Part shown: positions 36,961 through 46,101 of the stretch, piece by piece
Layout: every line of letters starts with the position of its first letter
How positions within the stretch are numbered: position 1 is the stretch's first letter
Source of the DNA: Streptomyces sp. A0958
GTDB taxonomy: Bacteria; Actinomycetota; Actinomycetes; Streptomycetales; Streptomycetaceae
Assembly (NCBI RefSeq): GCF_004795035.1
Contig: NZ_SSBK01000040.1
Location: 1-56,656 of the forward strand
Direction of reading: 5' to 3'
DNA: 56,656 nucleotides
Notes under the pieces: model-generated
What the model saw: only the letters and a program-made list of their open reading frames with translations
Told to the model about the DNA's origin: nothing
Database searches by the model: none
Position numbers and translations under genes: made by a program

Positions 36961-39111
36961 GTGACTTCCGAACCCCCGCCCGTCCGGGCACCCCGGCCGG
37001 AAGCCGCCGCCCCCACGGCGCACACACAAGAGCCTGAGCTCTTTGGAGTCCCACCCGTGCCACCACTTCCCCCTCTCCTGTGCTCCGCCGCCAAGGCCCT
37101 CCCCCTCGGCCTGGCGGCGGTCGCCTTCACCTTCCAGGCAGCGGCGGCCGTCGTACCCCACCTCACCCTGCTGATCGTGGCGACCGCGGCCGTCCTGTGC
37201 GCCGAAGCCGCCCTGCACCGGTGGCTGCCCGGCCAGGTCGCGCTGCTCGCCAAGGTGTGCGCGGACACCATGACCCGCCGCCTGACCTGCGATTTCCTGC
37301 TGCTCTTCGGGATGGTCAGGCTGCCGGGCCACCAGCGCGAGGCGGTCTACCTGCCGCTGGTCCTCGGCCTCCTCCTCTTCTACGCGCTGCACTTCGCCAC
37401 CCACGCGGCGGCGATCCGGGTGCGCCAGTCACGCACCCTGCCCCTGCTCACCCGCAACATCGACGCCTCCGCGCTGTGCATCACCCCGGCTCCCCCGGCG
37501 CTGCTGACCCGCCGCCACGGCCCCCGCCTCCTGCTCTTCGGCCTGCCCGCCACCGCGGGGCTGCTGGTGACCGCCGCCAACGACCGGCCGCAGTACGCCG
37601 CGGCGGGCATCGCGGTCTCGGTCGGCCTCGCCGCGCTGTCGCTCGGCGAGCTGGTGCGGCGCCTGGTACGCCACCGGCCGGCCACGGCGGACGAGGTGCA
37701 GGAGTGGTTCGACGCCTGGCTCGCCGAGTACCGGCCCACCGTCGGCATGTACTTCTCCGGAGGAGCCTCGTCCGCCTACCAGGCCAACATGTGGCTGGAC
37801 GCGCTGGCCTCGCTCGACGGCCGGCCGGTGATCGTGCTGCGCGAGCGCTTCATGATGCAGCGCATCGGCGCCACCGACCTCCCCGTCGTCTGCCTCCCGA
37901 AGGTCGCCCAGCTGCTGCGCCTGGAGCACTCCGGCCTCAAGGTGCTGATCCACCCGGCGAACTCCGGCAGGACCTCGCAGGTCCTGCGCATCCCGACGAT
38001 CAAGCACGCCTTCGTCAACCACGGCGAGAGCGACAAGCTCTCCAGCTGCAACCCGTACGCGAAGGCCTACGACGAGGTGTGGGTCGCCGGACCCGCCGCG
38101 CGCGAGCGCTACGCCCTGGCCGACGTCGGCGTCCAGGACGGTGACGTGGTGGAGATCGGCCGCCCCCAGCTGGCCCCGATCGCCCCGTACGCCGGCCCGC
38201 CCACGGGCCCGTACACGACCGTGCTCTACGCCCCCACCTGGGAGGGCTGGGACGGCAACCCCGGCAACACCTCCATCGTCCTGGCCGGCGAGAACATCGT
38301 CCGGGAACTGCTCGCCGACCCCGGGGTCCGGCTCCTGTACAAGCCGCACCCCATGACGGGCTCGGTCGACCCACGGGCGGGCGCGGCCGACGCACGCGTC
38401 CAGGAGCTGATCCGCGAGGCCAACCGCACCCGCCCCGGCCCGCGTCCCACCCCCGGGGCCGCCGCCGAACTCGCCCGGCGCACCGCGGAGCCGGCCGCCC
38501 TCACCGCCTCCTCCTTCCGCCCCGACGCGGACGACGCCGAACGGATGCTGGCCCAGGGCGCGCCCCCGGCCGGGCGGGCGGCCGCGGTCGACGCGGCGAC
38601 GGCGGCCTGGGAGGCGGCCCACTGGGCGTCCCTGTCCGCCGGGGAGCACCAGGTCGTCACGGCGGCCGGGCCCGCGCTGTACGCCTGCTTCAACGCGGCG
38701 GACCTGCTGATCAGCGATGTGTCGAGCGTGGTCAGCGACTACCTGGCCGGCGAGAAGCCGTACGCCGTGGCGAACACCAGCGGCCTGTCCGACGCGGAGT
38801 TCCGGCAGACCTTCCCGACGGTCTCGGCGGCGACGGTCCTCACCCCGGACGCGTCGGGCGTCCCCGCCCTCCTCGCGTCGGTGCGCGACCCCGGCGGCGA
38901 CGGGCCGGTCCCGGCCAGGGCGGCCCTGAAGCTCCGGCTCCTCGGCCCGTCCGACCCGCCCTCCGCGGTCCGCTTCGGCGACGCGGTGCGCCGCCTGTGC
39001 GGAGCCGCGGACACGCACCGGCTACGGATGGCGGACCGGCTGCTCCCCGGCATCCCGGCCCAGCGCCAGGCCCTCACCGAGATGCGGGAGACCAGGGACC
39101 TGGAGGGCTGA
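36961..39111 (+). CDS. Membrane protein with C-terminal TagF-like (CDP-glycerol glycerophosphotransferase) domain
   Basis: 716 residues. A Pro-rich start is followed by about four to six hydrophobic spans between residues 40 and 235 (including LGLAAVAFTFQAAAAVVPHLTLLIV and LPLVLGLLLFYALHFATHAAA). A cytosolic GT-B-type domain runs from about 250: TVGMYFSGGASSAYQANMW, KHAFVNHGESDKLSS, YAPTWEGWDG, YKPHPMTG and LLISDVSSVVSDYLAGEKPYAV. These correspond to the HG, KPHP and SDxSS motifs of TagF/TagB enzymes, which add glycerol- or ribitol-phosphate from CDP donors to a lipid-linked polymer. The N-terminal membrane domain is unusual for the family. GTG at 36961. Confidence 0.85.
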   Translation: MTSEPPPVRAPRPEAAAPTAHTQEPELFGVPPVPPLPPLLCSAAKALPLGLAAVAFTFQAAAAVVPHLTLLIVATAAVLCAEAALHRWLPGQVALLAKVCADTMTRRLTCDFLLLFGMVRLPGHQREAVYLPLVLGLLLFYALHFATHAAAIRVRQSRTLPLLTRNIDASALCITPAPPALLTRRHGPRLLLFGLPATAGLLVTAANDRPQYAAAGIAVSVGLAALSLGELVRRLVRHRPATADEVQEWFDAWLAEYRPTVGMYFSGGASSAYQANMWLDALASLDGRPVIVLRERFMMQRIGATDLPVVCLPKVAQLLRLEHSGLKVLIHPANSGRTSQVLRIPTIKHAFVNHGESDKLSSCNPYAKAYDEVWVAGPAARERYALADVGVQDGDVVEIGRPQLAPIAPYAGPPTGPYTTVLYAPTWEGWDGNPGNTSIVLAGENIVRELLADPGVRLLYKPHPMTGSVDPRAGAADARVQELIREANRTRPGPRPTPGAAAELARRTAEPAALTASSFRPDADDAERMLAQGAPPAGRAAAVDAATAAWEAAHWASLSAGEHQVVTAAGPALYACFNAADLLISDVSSVVSDYLAGEKPYAVANTSGLSDAEFRQTFPTVSAATVLTPDASGVPALLASVRDPGGDGPVPARAALKLRLLGPSDPPSAVRFGDAVRRLCGAADTHRLRMADRLLPGIPAQRQALTEMRETRDLEG

Positions 39112-39125
39112 GCGGCACGCGCGAA

Positions 39126-39160
39126 GGGCCCGGCGCCGCTCGGGGAGCGGTGCCGGGCCC
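39126..39160. terminator. Bidirectional terminator between the TagF-like gene and galE
   Basis: A 15-bp stem with one G-U pair (39126-39140 with 39146-39160) and a CGGGG loop separates the convergent genes that stop at 39111 and 39176. Confidence 0.85.
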
Positions 39161-39175
39161 CACGTACGACCGTGC

Positions 39176-40147
39176 TTACGGGTGGCGCAGGCGCCAGCCC
39201 CGCCAGGCGGACTCGATCATCTCGTCCACGCCGTACCGGGCCGACCAGCCCAGCTCCTCGCGGATGCGGTCGGCGCCCGCGACCACCCGGGCCGGGTCGC
39301 CGGGGCGGCGGGCGGTCACCTCGGCGGCGACTGCGCCGTTGTCCGTGACCTTGAGGATGCGGTCGACCATCTCGCGCACCGAGCTGCCCTCGCCGCGGCC
39401 GATGTTCAGCGTGAGGTCCGTGCCGGGCTCGGCGTCCTCCAGCCGGCGGGCGGCCGCGAGGTGGGCGGAGGCGATGTCCTCGACGTGGATGTAGTCGCGG
39501 ATGCAGGTGCCGTCGGGGGTCGCGTAGTCGTCGCCGAAGATGCGCGGGGCCTCGCCCGCCTCCAGGCGCTCGAAGACCATCGGGATCAGGTTGAAGACCC
39601 CGGCGTCGGCCAGCTCCGGCGATGCGGCGCCCGCCACGTTGAAGTAGCGGAGCGAGGCGCAGCGCAGCCCGTGGGCCCTGGCGGCGGCGTGGATCAGCCA
39701 CTCGCCGACGAGCTTGGTCTCCCCGTACGGGCTCATCGGCGCGCACGGCGTCCGCTCGGTGACGAGGTCGACGTCGGGCATGCCGTAGACGGCGGCCGAC
39801 GAGGAGAACACCAGCCGGCCGACGCCCGCGGCGACCATGCTCTCCAGCAGGACCTCCAGACCGGTGACGTTCTCCTTGTAGTAGTACAGGGGACGCTCGA
39901 CGGACTCGCCGACCTGCTTCTTGCCGGCGATGTGCACCACCCCGGTCACCCCGTGGTCCCGGATCGCCGCGTCGAGGGCGTCGCGATCGAGAACGCTGCC
40001 GGTCACCAGGGGAACCCCCGCGGGGACCTTGTCGGCGCTCCCGGTCGACAGGTCGTCGAACACGACCACCTGCTGACCACCCGCGAGCATCGCGCGCACC
40101 ACGTGCGCACCGATGTACCCCGCCCCGCCCGTAACCATCCAGGTCAT
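39176..40147 (-). CDS. galE: UDP-glucose 4-epimerase
   Basis: 323 residues of the extended SDR family. TGGAGYIGAHVVRAML binds NAD, HIAGKKQVGESVERPL and SSSAAVYG are GalE signatures and SPYGETKLVGEW holds YxxxK. It interconverts UDP-glucose and UDP-galactose. Set in the wall-polymer locus and divergent from the GT2-TagF fusion, it probably supplies UDP-Gal for the polymer rather than serving the Leloir pathway. ATG at 40147. Confidence 0.95.
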   Translation of the reverse strand: MTWMVTGGAGYIGAHVVRAMLAGGQQVVVFDDLSTGSADKVPAGVPLVTGSVLDRDALDAAIRDHGVTGVVHIAGKKQVGESVERPLYYYKENVTGLEVLLESMVAAGVGRLVFSSSAAVYGMPDVDLVTERTPCAPMSPYGETKLVGEWLIHAAARAHGLRCASLRYFNVAGAASPELADAGVFNLIPMVFERLEAGEAPRIFGDDYATPDGTCIRDYIHVEDIASAHLAAARRLEDAEPGTDLTLNIGRGEGSSVREMVDRILKVTDNGAVAAEVTARRPGDPARVVAGADRIREELGWSARYGVDEMIESAWRGWRLRHP

Positions 40148-40336
40148 GTCGTGCGTCTCCCTGTCAGATGCTGTACCCGTCAGCGCTCAACCCTACGTGG
40201 GCGCCCGGAGGCACCCTCCGAGGGCGGCCGGGACGATCAATTACGCTGTCCGGGTGCCGGACGCGCCCCACTGTTCCACGGTGCCGACCGCACCCCTCGC
40301 ACAGACCCTGCGGAAGCTCTCTGGAACTGGTGGACG

Positions 40337-42583
40337 ATGCCTCGACTGACCCTCATCGTGCCTGCGTACAACGTGCAGGGGTACATCGGGGAGTGTCTGG
40401 ACTCCGTTCTCGGGCAGGACTTCACCGACTTCGAAGTCATCGGCGTCGACGACTGCTCCCCCGACGGTTCCGGCGCGATCCTCGACTCCTACGCGGCCCG
40501 GGACGCCCGGATTCGTGTGCTGCACCTCACCGAGAACGTGGGGCTGGGGCGCGCGCGCAACGCGGGTCTCGACCTGGCCACCGGCGACTACGTCCTCTTC
40601 CTCGACAGCGACGACACGCTGGCGCCCGGCTCCCTGGCGGCCATCACGGCGCGGCTCGACGCGACGGACGACCCGGACATCCTGATCTATGACTACACCC
40701 GCACCTACTGGGACGGGCAACTGCTGCGCAACAAGCGCTCCGACCTGATGGCCGAGGGCGACCCGGCGGTCTTCTCCCTCGCGGAGCGGCCGCAGCTGCT
40801 GGACCTTTTGCAGATCGTCTGGAACAAGGCCTACCGGCGCGATTTCGTCACCCGCCACGGATTCCGCTTCCCGCCCGGTTACTACGAGGACGCGCCCTGG
40901 ACGTACACCTCGCTGATCGCGGCGGAGCGCATCGCGGTGCTCGACCGTTCCTGTGTGCTGTACCGGCAGCGGCGTGAGGGCGGGAACATTCTCCGTACGG
41001 TCAGCCGGAAGCATTTCGACGTCTTCGACCAGTACGACCGGGTGTTCGCCTACCTGGACGAGCGGCCCGACCTCGATTCCTGGCGTACGGCGCTCTTCCG
41101 GAAGATGGTCGACCACTTCCTGACCGTTCTGGAGAAGCCGGGCCGGCTCCCGCGCAACGCGCGCGCCGAGTTCTTCCACCGGGCGGCCAAGGACTACCGC
41201 AGCCGCCTCCCGGAGGGCTTCGAGCGGCCGCCGGGCGGGCGCGGTTACAAGTACGCGCTGCTCGGGGTCGACTCGTACTCCGCGTTCTTCGGCGTGACCC
41301 GCGCCAACAACGTGCGCCACCGTGCCCGGCTGGGCGGGCAGGCCCGTATCGGCCGGGCCAAGCGGGCCGCCCTGGGCATGTTCTACCGGTCGCAGCTGCG
41401 GATGCCGCTGGACGAGAACCTGGCGGTGTTCTCCGCGTACTGGGGGCGCGGCTACTCCTGCAACCCGGCGGCCATCGAGGCCGAGCTGGGCCGACTCGCG
41501 CCGGGCGTGCGCCGGGTCTGGGCCGTGCGCTCCGAGCACCGCGACCGGGTGCCCGCGGGCGTCGAGAAGGTGATCGTCGGCTCGCGCGAGTACTGGGCGG
41601 TCATGGCCCGCGCCAAGTACCTGACGAACAACGTGAACTTCGGCGACACCATCGTCAAGCGCGAGGGGCAGATCCACCTCCAGACCCATCACGGCACCCC
41701 GCTGAAGACGATGGGGCTCGACCAGGCCCGGTACCCCGCGTCCACCAACATGGACATGGAGAAGCTGCTGCGCCGGTGCGACCGCTGGGACTACAGCCTG
41801 TCCGCCAACCGGTTCTCCACCACCGTCTGGGAGCGGGTCTACCCCTGCCGGTACACCACGCTGGAGACCGGCTACCCGCGCAACGACGTGCTGCTCGGCT
41901 CCACCGCCGCGGACGTCGTGAAGGCCCGGCACGACCTGGGCCTCGCGGACGGCTCGACCGCGTTCCTGTACATGCCGACGCACCGCGAGTACGAGAAGTC
42001 CTTCGCCCCCCGGCTCGACCTGCCGAAGCTGGCCGAGGCGCTGGGCCCGGACGTGACCCTGCTGGTGCGCGGGCACTACTTCTACAAGCCCACCGGCCGG
42101 CTCGCCGAGCTCCAGGCCAGCGGCCGGGTCGTCGACGTCTCCGCCCACGCCAACGTCGAGCAGCTCTACCTCGCGGCCGACGCCCTGGTCACCGACTACT
42201 CCTCGGCGATGTTCGACTACGCCAACCTGGACCGGCCGATCGTCGTCTACGCGGACGACTGGGACACCTACCGGGTCGTGCGCGGCACCTACTTCGACCT
42301 CATGGCCGAGCCGCCGGGCACCGTCGCGACCACCCAGGAGCAGCTGACCGCCGTCCTTTGCTCGGACGCGTGGCGCGACGAGAAGGCGGCCGGGCTGCGC
42401 GCCGCGTTCCGGGAGCGCTACTGCGACTACGACGACGGACACGCCGCCGAGCGCGTGGTGCGCAGGGTGTTCCTGGGCGAGGAGGCCCTGCCCCCGGTCG
42501 TCCCGCTCGCCGAGCGCACCCCGGCCCCCTCCCCCGCCGAGGCGCTGGCCCTGGTGCTCGAGCAGGCCGCCGGAAAGGCCTGA
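40337..42583 (+). CDS. Bifunctional GT2 glycosyltransferase-TagF (CDP-glycerol glycerophosphotransferase) fusion
   Basis: 748 residues. Residues 1-320 are a GT-A/GT2 domain: LTLIVPAYNVQGYIGECLDSVLGQ, VDDCSPDGSG and the DxD motif FLDSDDT. Residues about 370-735 are a TagF domain: AKYLTNNVNF, LQTHHGTPLKTMG (catalytic His), YMPTHREYEKSF, LVRGHYF and ALVTDYSSAMFDYANLDRPIV. The fused form could add a sugar and a polyol phosphate alternately, as in teichoic acids whose backbone contains a hexose. ATG at 40337 with GGTGGA upstream. The acidic C-terminal tail is variable. The donor could be CDP-glycerol or a related nucleotide. Confidence 0.9.
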   Translation: MPRLTLIVPAYNVQGYIGECLDSVLGQDFTDFEVIGVDDCSPDGSGAILDSYAARDARIRVLHLTENVGLGRARNAGLDLATGDYVLFLDSDDTLAPGSLAAITARLDATDDPDILIYDYTRTYWDGQLLRNKRSDLMAEGDPAVFSLAERPQLLDLLQIVWNKAYRRDFVTRHGFRFPPGYYEDAPWTYTSLIAAERIAVLDRSCVLYRQRREGGNILRTVSRKHFDVFDQYDRVFAYLDERPDLDSWRTALFRKMVDHFLTVLEKPGRLPRNARAEFFHRAAKDYRSRLPEGFERPPGGRGYKYALLGVDSYSAFFGVTRANNVRHRARLGGQARIGRAKRAALGMFYRSQLRMPLDENLAVFSAYWGRGYSCNPAAIEAELGRLAPGVRRVWAVRSEHRDRVPAGVEKVIVGSREYWAVMARAKYLTNNVNFGDTIVKREGQIHLQTHHGTPLKTMGLDQARYPASTNMDMEKLLRRCDRWDYSLSANRFSTTVWERVYPCRYTTLETGYPRNDVLLGSTAADVVKARHDLGLADGSTAFLYMPTHREYEKSFAPRLDLPKLAEALGPDVTLLVRGHYFYKPTGRLAELQASGRVVDVSAHANVEQLYLAADALVTDYSSAMFDYANLDRPIVVYADDWDTYRVVRGTYFDLMAEPPGTVATTQEQLTAVLCSDAWRDEKAAGLRAAFRERYCDYDDGHAAERVVRRVFLGEEALPPVVPLAERTPAPSPAEALALVLEQAAGKA

Positions 42584-42592
42584 GCACGCGAA

Positions 42593-42626
42593 ACGGTCCC
42601 GGCTCCCCCGAGGGGGCCGGGACCGT
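42593..42626. terminator. Bidirectional terminator between the GT2-TagF gene and obg
   Basis: ACGGTCCCGG (42593-42602) pairs with CCGGGACCGT (42617-42626), and C/G runs extend the stem inside. It lies between convergent stops at 42583 and 42657. Confidence 0.8.
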
Positions 42627-42656
42627 CGTCGTTCCGGGGCCGTCGCCGTCAGCGGC

Positions 42657-44096
42657 TCACGCGAACGGGTCGAACTCCTGGTACTCCTTGATCGTCTCGT
42701 CGCGCTCCACCTCGCGGTCGCGGCGGCGCTGGGCGGCCGGACGCTGCTCCTCCAGCCGGTGGTCCTCGCCCCGGCGGCCGAGCATCTCCGCACCGGCCGA
42801 CACGGTCGGCTCCCAGTCGAAGACGACCGCGTTGTCCTCGGCGCCGATCGCCACGCCGTCGCCCGCCCGGGCCCCGGCCTTGCGCAGCGCGTCCTCGACG
42901 CCCAGCCGGTTCAGCCGGTCTGCGAGGTAGCCGACGGCCTCGTCGTTGTTGAAGTCGGTCTGGCGCACCCAGCGCTCCGGCTTCTCACCGCGCACCCGGT
43001 AGATACCGTCGTCCTCCAGGACCACGGTGAACCCGGCGTCGTCCACGGCCTTGGGCCGGATGACGATACGGGTGGCCTCCTCCACCGGCTTGGCGGCACG
43101 CGCCTCGGCGATGATGCCGGCCAGGGCGAAGGACAGCTCCTTGAGCCCGGTCCTGGCGACGGCGGACACCTCGAAGACGCGGTAGCCGCGGGCCTCCAGG
43201 TCGGGACGGATCATGTCCGCGAGGTCCTGGCCGTCCGGGATGTCGATCTTGTTGAGGACGACGATCCGGGGCCGGTCCTCCAGACCCCCGTACAGCTTCA
43301 GCTCCTCCTCGATCATGTCGAGGTCGGAGACCGGGTCGCGGTCGGACTCCAGCGTCGCCGTGTCCAGGACGTGGACGAGCACCGAGCAGCGCTCGACGTG
43401 GCGCAGGAACTCCAGGCCGAGGCCCTTGCCCTGGCTGGCGCCCGGGATCAGGCCCGGGACGTCGGCGATGGTGTAGACGGTGCTGCCCGCGGTGACCACG
43501 CCCAGGTTCGGGACGAGGGTGGTGAACGGGTAGTCGGCGATCTTCGGCTTCGCGGCCGACAGCACGGAGATCAGCGAGGACTTGCCGGCGCTCGGGTAGC
43601 CCACCAGAGCGACGTCGGCGACGGTCTTGAGCTCCAGGACGATGTCCCGCGCCTCGCCGGGCTCGCCGAGCAGCGCGAAGCCGGGGGCCTTGCGCCGGGC
43701 GGAGGCCAGCGCGGCGTTCCCGAGGCCGCCCCGGCCGCCCTGGCCGGCGACGAACGCGGTGCCCTGGCCGACGAGGTCGGCGAGCACATTGCCGTCGCGG
43801 TCGAGGACGACGGTGCCGTCCGGCACGGGCAGGACCAGGTCCTGGCCCTCCTTGCCGGTGCGGTTGTCGCCCGCGCCGGGCTGGCCGTTGGTGGCCTTGC
43901 GGTGGGGGTGGTGGTGGTAGTCGAGGAGCGTGGTGACCGCCTGGTCGACGACCAGGGTCACATCGCCGCCGCGGCCGCCGTTGCCGCCGTCCGGGCCGCC
44001 GAGCGGCTTGAACTTCTCACGGTGAACGGAGGCACAGCCGTGGCCTCCGTTACCCGCGGCGACATGCAGTTCGACGCGGTCCACGAAGGTGGTCAT
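42657..44096 (-). CDS. obg: Obg-family GTPase
   Basis: 479 residues. The Gly-rich Obg fold begins MTTFVDRVELHVAAGNGGHG and runs to about 158. The G domain has GYPSAGKSSL, DVPGLIPGASQGKGLG and NKIDIPDG. The C-terminal OCT domain (GEKPERWVRQTDFNNDEAVGYLADRL) and an acidic/Arg-rich tail follow. Obg binds the 50S subunit and, in Streptomyces, GTP-bound Obg is linked to the onset of aerial growth. The ATG at 44096 has GGAGG upstream. It follows rplU-rpmA but is separated by a strong terminator. Confidence 0.97.
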   Translation of the reverse strand: MTTFVDRVELHVAAGNGGHGCASVHREKFKPLGGPDGGNGGRGGDVTLVVDQAVTTLLDYHHHPHRKATNGQPGAGDNRTGKEGQDLVLPVPDGTVVLDRDGNVLADLVGQGTAFVAGQGGRGGLGNAALASARRKAPGFALLGEPGEARDIVLELKTVADVALVGYPSAGKSSLISVLSAAKPKIADYPFTTLVPNLGVVTAGSTVYTIADVPGLIPGASQGKGLGLEFLRHVERCSVLVHVLDTATLESDRDPVSDLDMIEEELKLYGGLEDRPRIVVLNKIDIPDGQDLADMIRPDLEARGYRVFEVSAVARTGLKELSFALAGIIAEARAAKPVEEATRIVIRPKAVDDAGFTVVLEDDGIYRVRGEKPERWVRQTDFNNDEAVGYLADRLNRLGVEDALRKAGARAGDGVAIGAEDNAVVFDWEPTVSAGAEMLGRRGEDHRLEEQRPAAQRRRDREVERDETIKEYQEFDPFA

Positions 44097-44166
44097 GGAT
44101 GGAACCTCCAGTTGCATACCTGCAGAAATGTCTCGCTCGTGCGCCCCTGTAAGGGCAACACGCGAA

Positions 44167-44206
44167 AGGCGGACCCACTTCCCCTAACAGGAAGTGAGGT
44201 CCGCCT
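44167..44206 (-). terminator. rpmA terminator ahead of obg
   Basis: AGGCGGACC (44167-44175) pairs with GGTCCGCCT (44198-44206), and ACTTCC with GGAAGT inside. It lies 33 bases past the rpmA stop. Read-through or a promoter beyond it would be needed for obg. Confidence 0.8.
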
Positions 44207-44238
44207 CCACGTCATACCGCTCGACGAGCGCCGGGAAT

Positions 44239-44496
44239 TCAGCCGGCGATCGGAACGATGTTCACCACGTTACGGCCACGGTGCGTGCCGAACTGGACCG
44301 CACCGGCGGCCAGGGCGAACAGCGTGTCGTCGCCACCACGGCCGACGCCCGTGCCCGGGTGGAAGTGGGTGCCGCGCTGGCGGACCAGGATCTCACCGGC
44401 GTTGACGGCCTGACCGCCGAAGCGCTTCACGCCGAGCCGCTGAGCATTGGAATCGCGCCCGTTCCGGGTGGACGATGCGCCCTTCTTGTGTGCCAT
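44239..44496 (-). CDS. rpmA: 50S ribosomal protein L27
   Basis: 85 residues starting AHKKGASSTRNGRDSNAQRL, the L27 hallmark, whose N-terminal tail reaches the peptidyl-transferase centre. The short MAHKKG start shows none of the cleavable extension found in Firmicutes. It lies 14 bases after rplU. Confidence 0.98.
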   Translation of the reverse strand: MAHKKGASSTRNGRDSNAQRLGVKRFGGQAVNAGEILVRQRGTHFHPGTGVGRGGDDTLFALAAGAVQFGTHRGRNVVNIVPIAG

Positions 44497-44510
44497 GTCT
44501 CCTCAGTCCC

Positions 44511-44831
44511 TTACTTCGCAGCCGCGGGAATACCGGTGACCTTGATCGCCGTGTACTGCTGGCGGTGACCCTGGCGACGGCGGTAGCCGGTCTTGTTCTT
44601 GTAGCGAAGGATGTCGATCTTCGCGCCCTTGTGGTGGTCCACGATCTCGGCCTGGACCTTGATGCCGTCCAGGACCCACGGGTCGCTGGTCACGGCGTCG
44701 CCGTCGACAACGAGCAGGGTAGAGAGCTCTACCGTGTCGCCAACCTTGGCGGTGGGAATCTTGTCAACCTCAACGATGTCGCCGACAGCAACCTTGTGCT
44801 GGCGACCACCGCTGCGCACGATGGCGTACAC
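44511..44831 (-). CDS. rplU: 50S ribosomal protein L21
   Basis: 106 residues, MYAIVRSGGRQHKVAVGDIV at the N-terminus and KNKTGYRRRQGHRQ near the C-terminus, both typical of bL21. GTG start at 44831. First gene of rplU-rpmA. The 5' region holds two stable hairpins at 44881-44944 that may be a leader. Confidence 0.98.
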   Translation of the reverse strand: MYAIVRSGGRQHKVAVGDIVEVDKIPTAKVGDTVELSTLLVVDGDAVTSDPWVLDGIKVQAEIVDHHKGAKIDILRYKNKTGYRRRQGHRQQYTAIKVTGIPAAAK

Positions 44832-44880
44832 GCGGATCTCACTCTCACTCGAAGCGGAAACCCCTGATGCCAGCCGCTCA

Positions 44881-44944
44881 CACGGGTCCGGGAACCCGTG
44901 ACGATCCGGATTGGACGAGCGGCCTCTCCCGAACGAGCGGGAGG
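44881..44944 (-). promoter_or_regulatory. Two hairpins in the putative rplU 5' leader
   Basis: CACGGGT/ACCCGTG (44881-44887 with 44894-44900) and CCTC(T)CCCG/CGGGAGG (44923-44931 with 44938-44944) lie 50-115 bases before the rplU start. On the minus strand TTGACC lies farther upstream near 44978-44983 as a possible -35. No U tract follows, so they look more like leader structure than terminators. Confidence 0.35.
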
Positions 44945-45039
44945 TCAGTGCTCAGAGGTGTGGCGAACAAACGCCGACGGTCAAGGCTACGGGGCCCCGG
45001 ACAGCCGGTCAAACCGGGTCCGGTCCGGCCCCGCCCCGC

Positions 45040-46101
45040 TCAGACCGCGGCGGTCCTGACGTACTCGGCGTAGGCGTCCCTGATCCCGTCCTCGGGCAGG
45101 TTCAGGTGTTCCAGGATCGTGTACCGGCCCGGTCTGGTCCGGGGCGCGAACTCGACCACCGAGACGAACTCGTCCACGCCGAAGCCCATGTCCTCGGCGG
45201 TCACCGGCAGCCCGTGGCGCCGCAGCACCTCGGTCATCCGTACGGACTCCTGCACGGCGCCGCGCAGGTGCATCGCGAACGCCGCGCCGAGCCCGCACTG
45301 CTCGCCGTGGCTGGCGGCCCGCTGCGGGAAGAGCAGGTCGAAGGCGTGGTTGATCTCGTGGCAGGCGCCCGAGGCCGGCCGGCTGTCTCCGGCCACCGAC
45401 ATCGAGATCCCGGTGAGCACCAGGCCCTCCGCCAGTACCTGGAGGAACGCGTCGTCGTCCAGGCTCCCGGGGTGGCGCAGCACGGCCTCACCGGCCTGCC
45501 GGGCCATCGCGGCGGCCAGCCCGTCCATGTCCTCGCCGTTGACCCGGTGGGCCAGCTCCCAGTCCGCCACGGCGGAGATGTTCGACAGCGCGTCCCCGAT
45601 CCCGGACCGCACGAAGCGGGCCGGGGCCTCCCGGATGACGTCGAGGTCGATGACGACGGCGATCGGGTTCGGCACCCCGTACGAGCCGCGGCCCGCGTCG
45701 TTGTCCAGCGTCGCCACCGGGGAGCACAGGCCGTCGTGGGACAGGTTCGTCGCCACGGCGACCAGCGGCAGCCCGACGCGCGCCGCGGCGAACTTCGCAC
45801 AGTCGATGATCTTGCCGCCGCCGAGGCCGACCACGGCGTCGTACCGCCCGGTCTTCATGGCCTCGGCGAGCTTGACGGCGTCGTTCAGCGTGCCGCCGCC
45901 CACCTCGAACCAGGAGGCGCCCGGCAGGCTGCCCGAGAGCCGCTCCCGCAGCGCCCGGCCGCTGCCCCCGCTGATCGCCACCGCCAGCTTGCCGGAGCCG
46001 GAGATCCGCTGATCGGCGAGGACGCTCGCCAGATCCGCCAGAGCACCGGCCCGGATGTCGACGACGACCGGTGCGGGGATCAGCCGGGTCAGTACTGGCA
46101 C
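45040..46101 (-). CDS. sn-Glycerol-1-phosphate dehydrogenase-like enzyme (iron-containing ADH superfamily)
   Basis: 353 residues. GLGGGKIIDCAKFAAA and ATNLSHDGLCSPVATL match the G1PDH/AraM type. Metal-ligand motifs are GIGDALSNISAVADW (Asp), ACHEINHAFD (His) and AASHGEQCGLG (His). Such enzymes reduce dihydroxyacetone phosphate to glycerol-1-phosphate with NAD(P)H, metal-dependently. In bacteria known cases feed lipid or wall products. The GTG at 46101 overlaps the upstream nucleotidyltransferase by 13 bases, so they form an operon. A glycerol dehydrogenase or a dehydroquinate-synthase-like role is less likely given the SHDG motif. Confidence 0.8.
   Translation of the reverse strand: MPVLTRLIPAPVVVDIRAGALADLASVLADQRISGSGKLAVAISGGSGRALRERLSGSLPGASWFEVGGGTLNDAVKLAEAMKTGRYDAVVGLGGGKIIDCAKFAAARVGLPLVAVATNLSHDGLCSPVATLDNDAGRGSYGVPNPIAVVIDLDVIREAPARFVRSGIGDALSNISAVADWELAHRVNGEDMDGLAAAMARQAGEAVLRHPGSLDDDAFLQVLAEGLVLTGISMSVAGDSRPASGACHEINHAFDLLFPQRAASHGEQCGLGAAFAMHLRGAVQESVRMTEVLRRHGLPVTAEDMGFGVDEFVSVVEFAPRTRPGRYTILEHLNLPEDGIRDAYAEYVRTAAV

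Noticed and set aside
40241..42793. 850-codon minus-strand frame opposite the GT2-TagF gene
   Set aside because: The plus strand has clear catalytic motifs. The minus product is low complexity in Gly, Arg and Val without recognisable domains.
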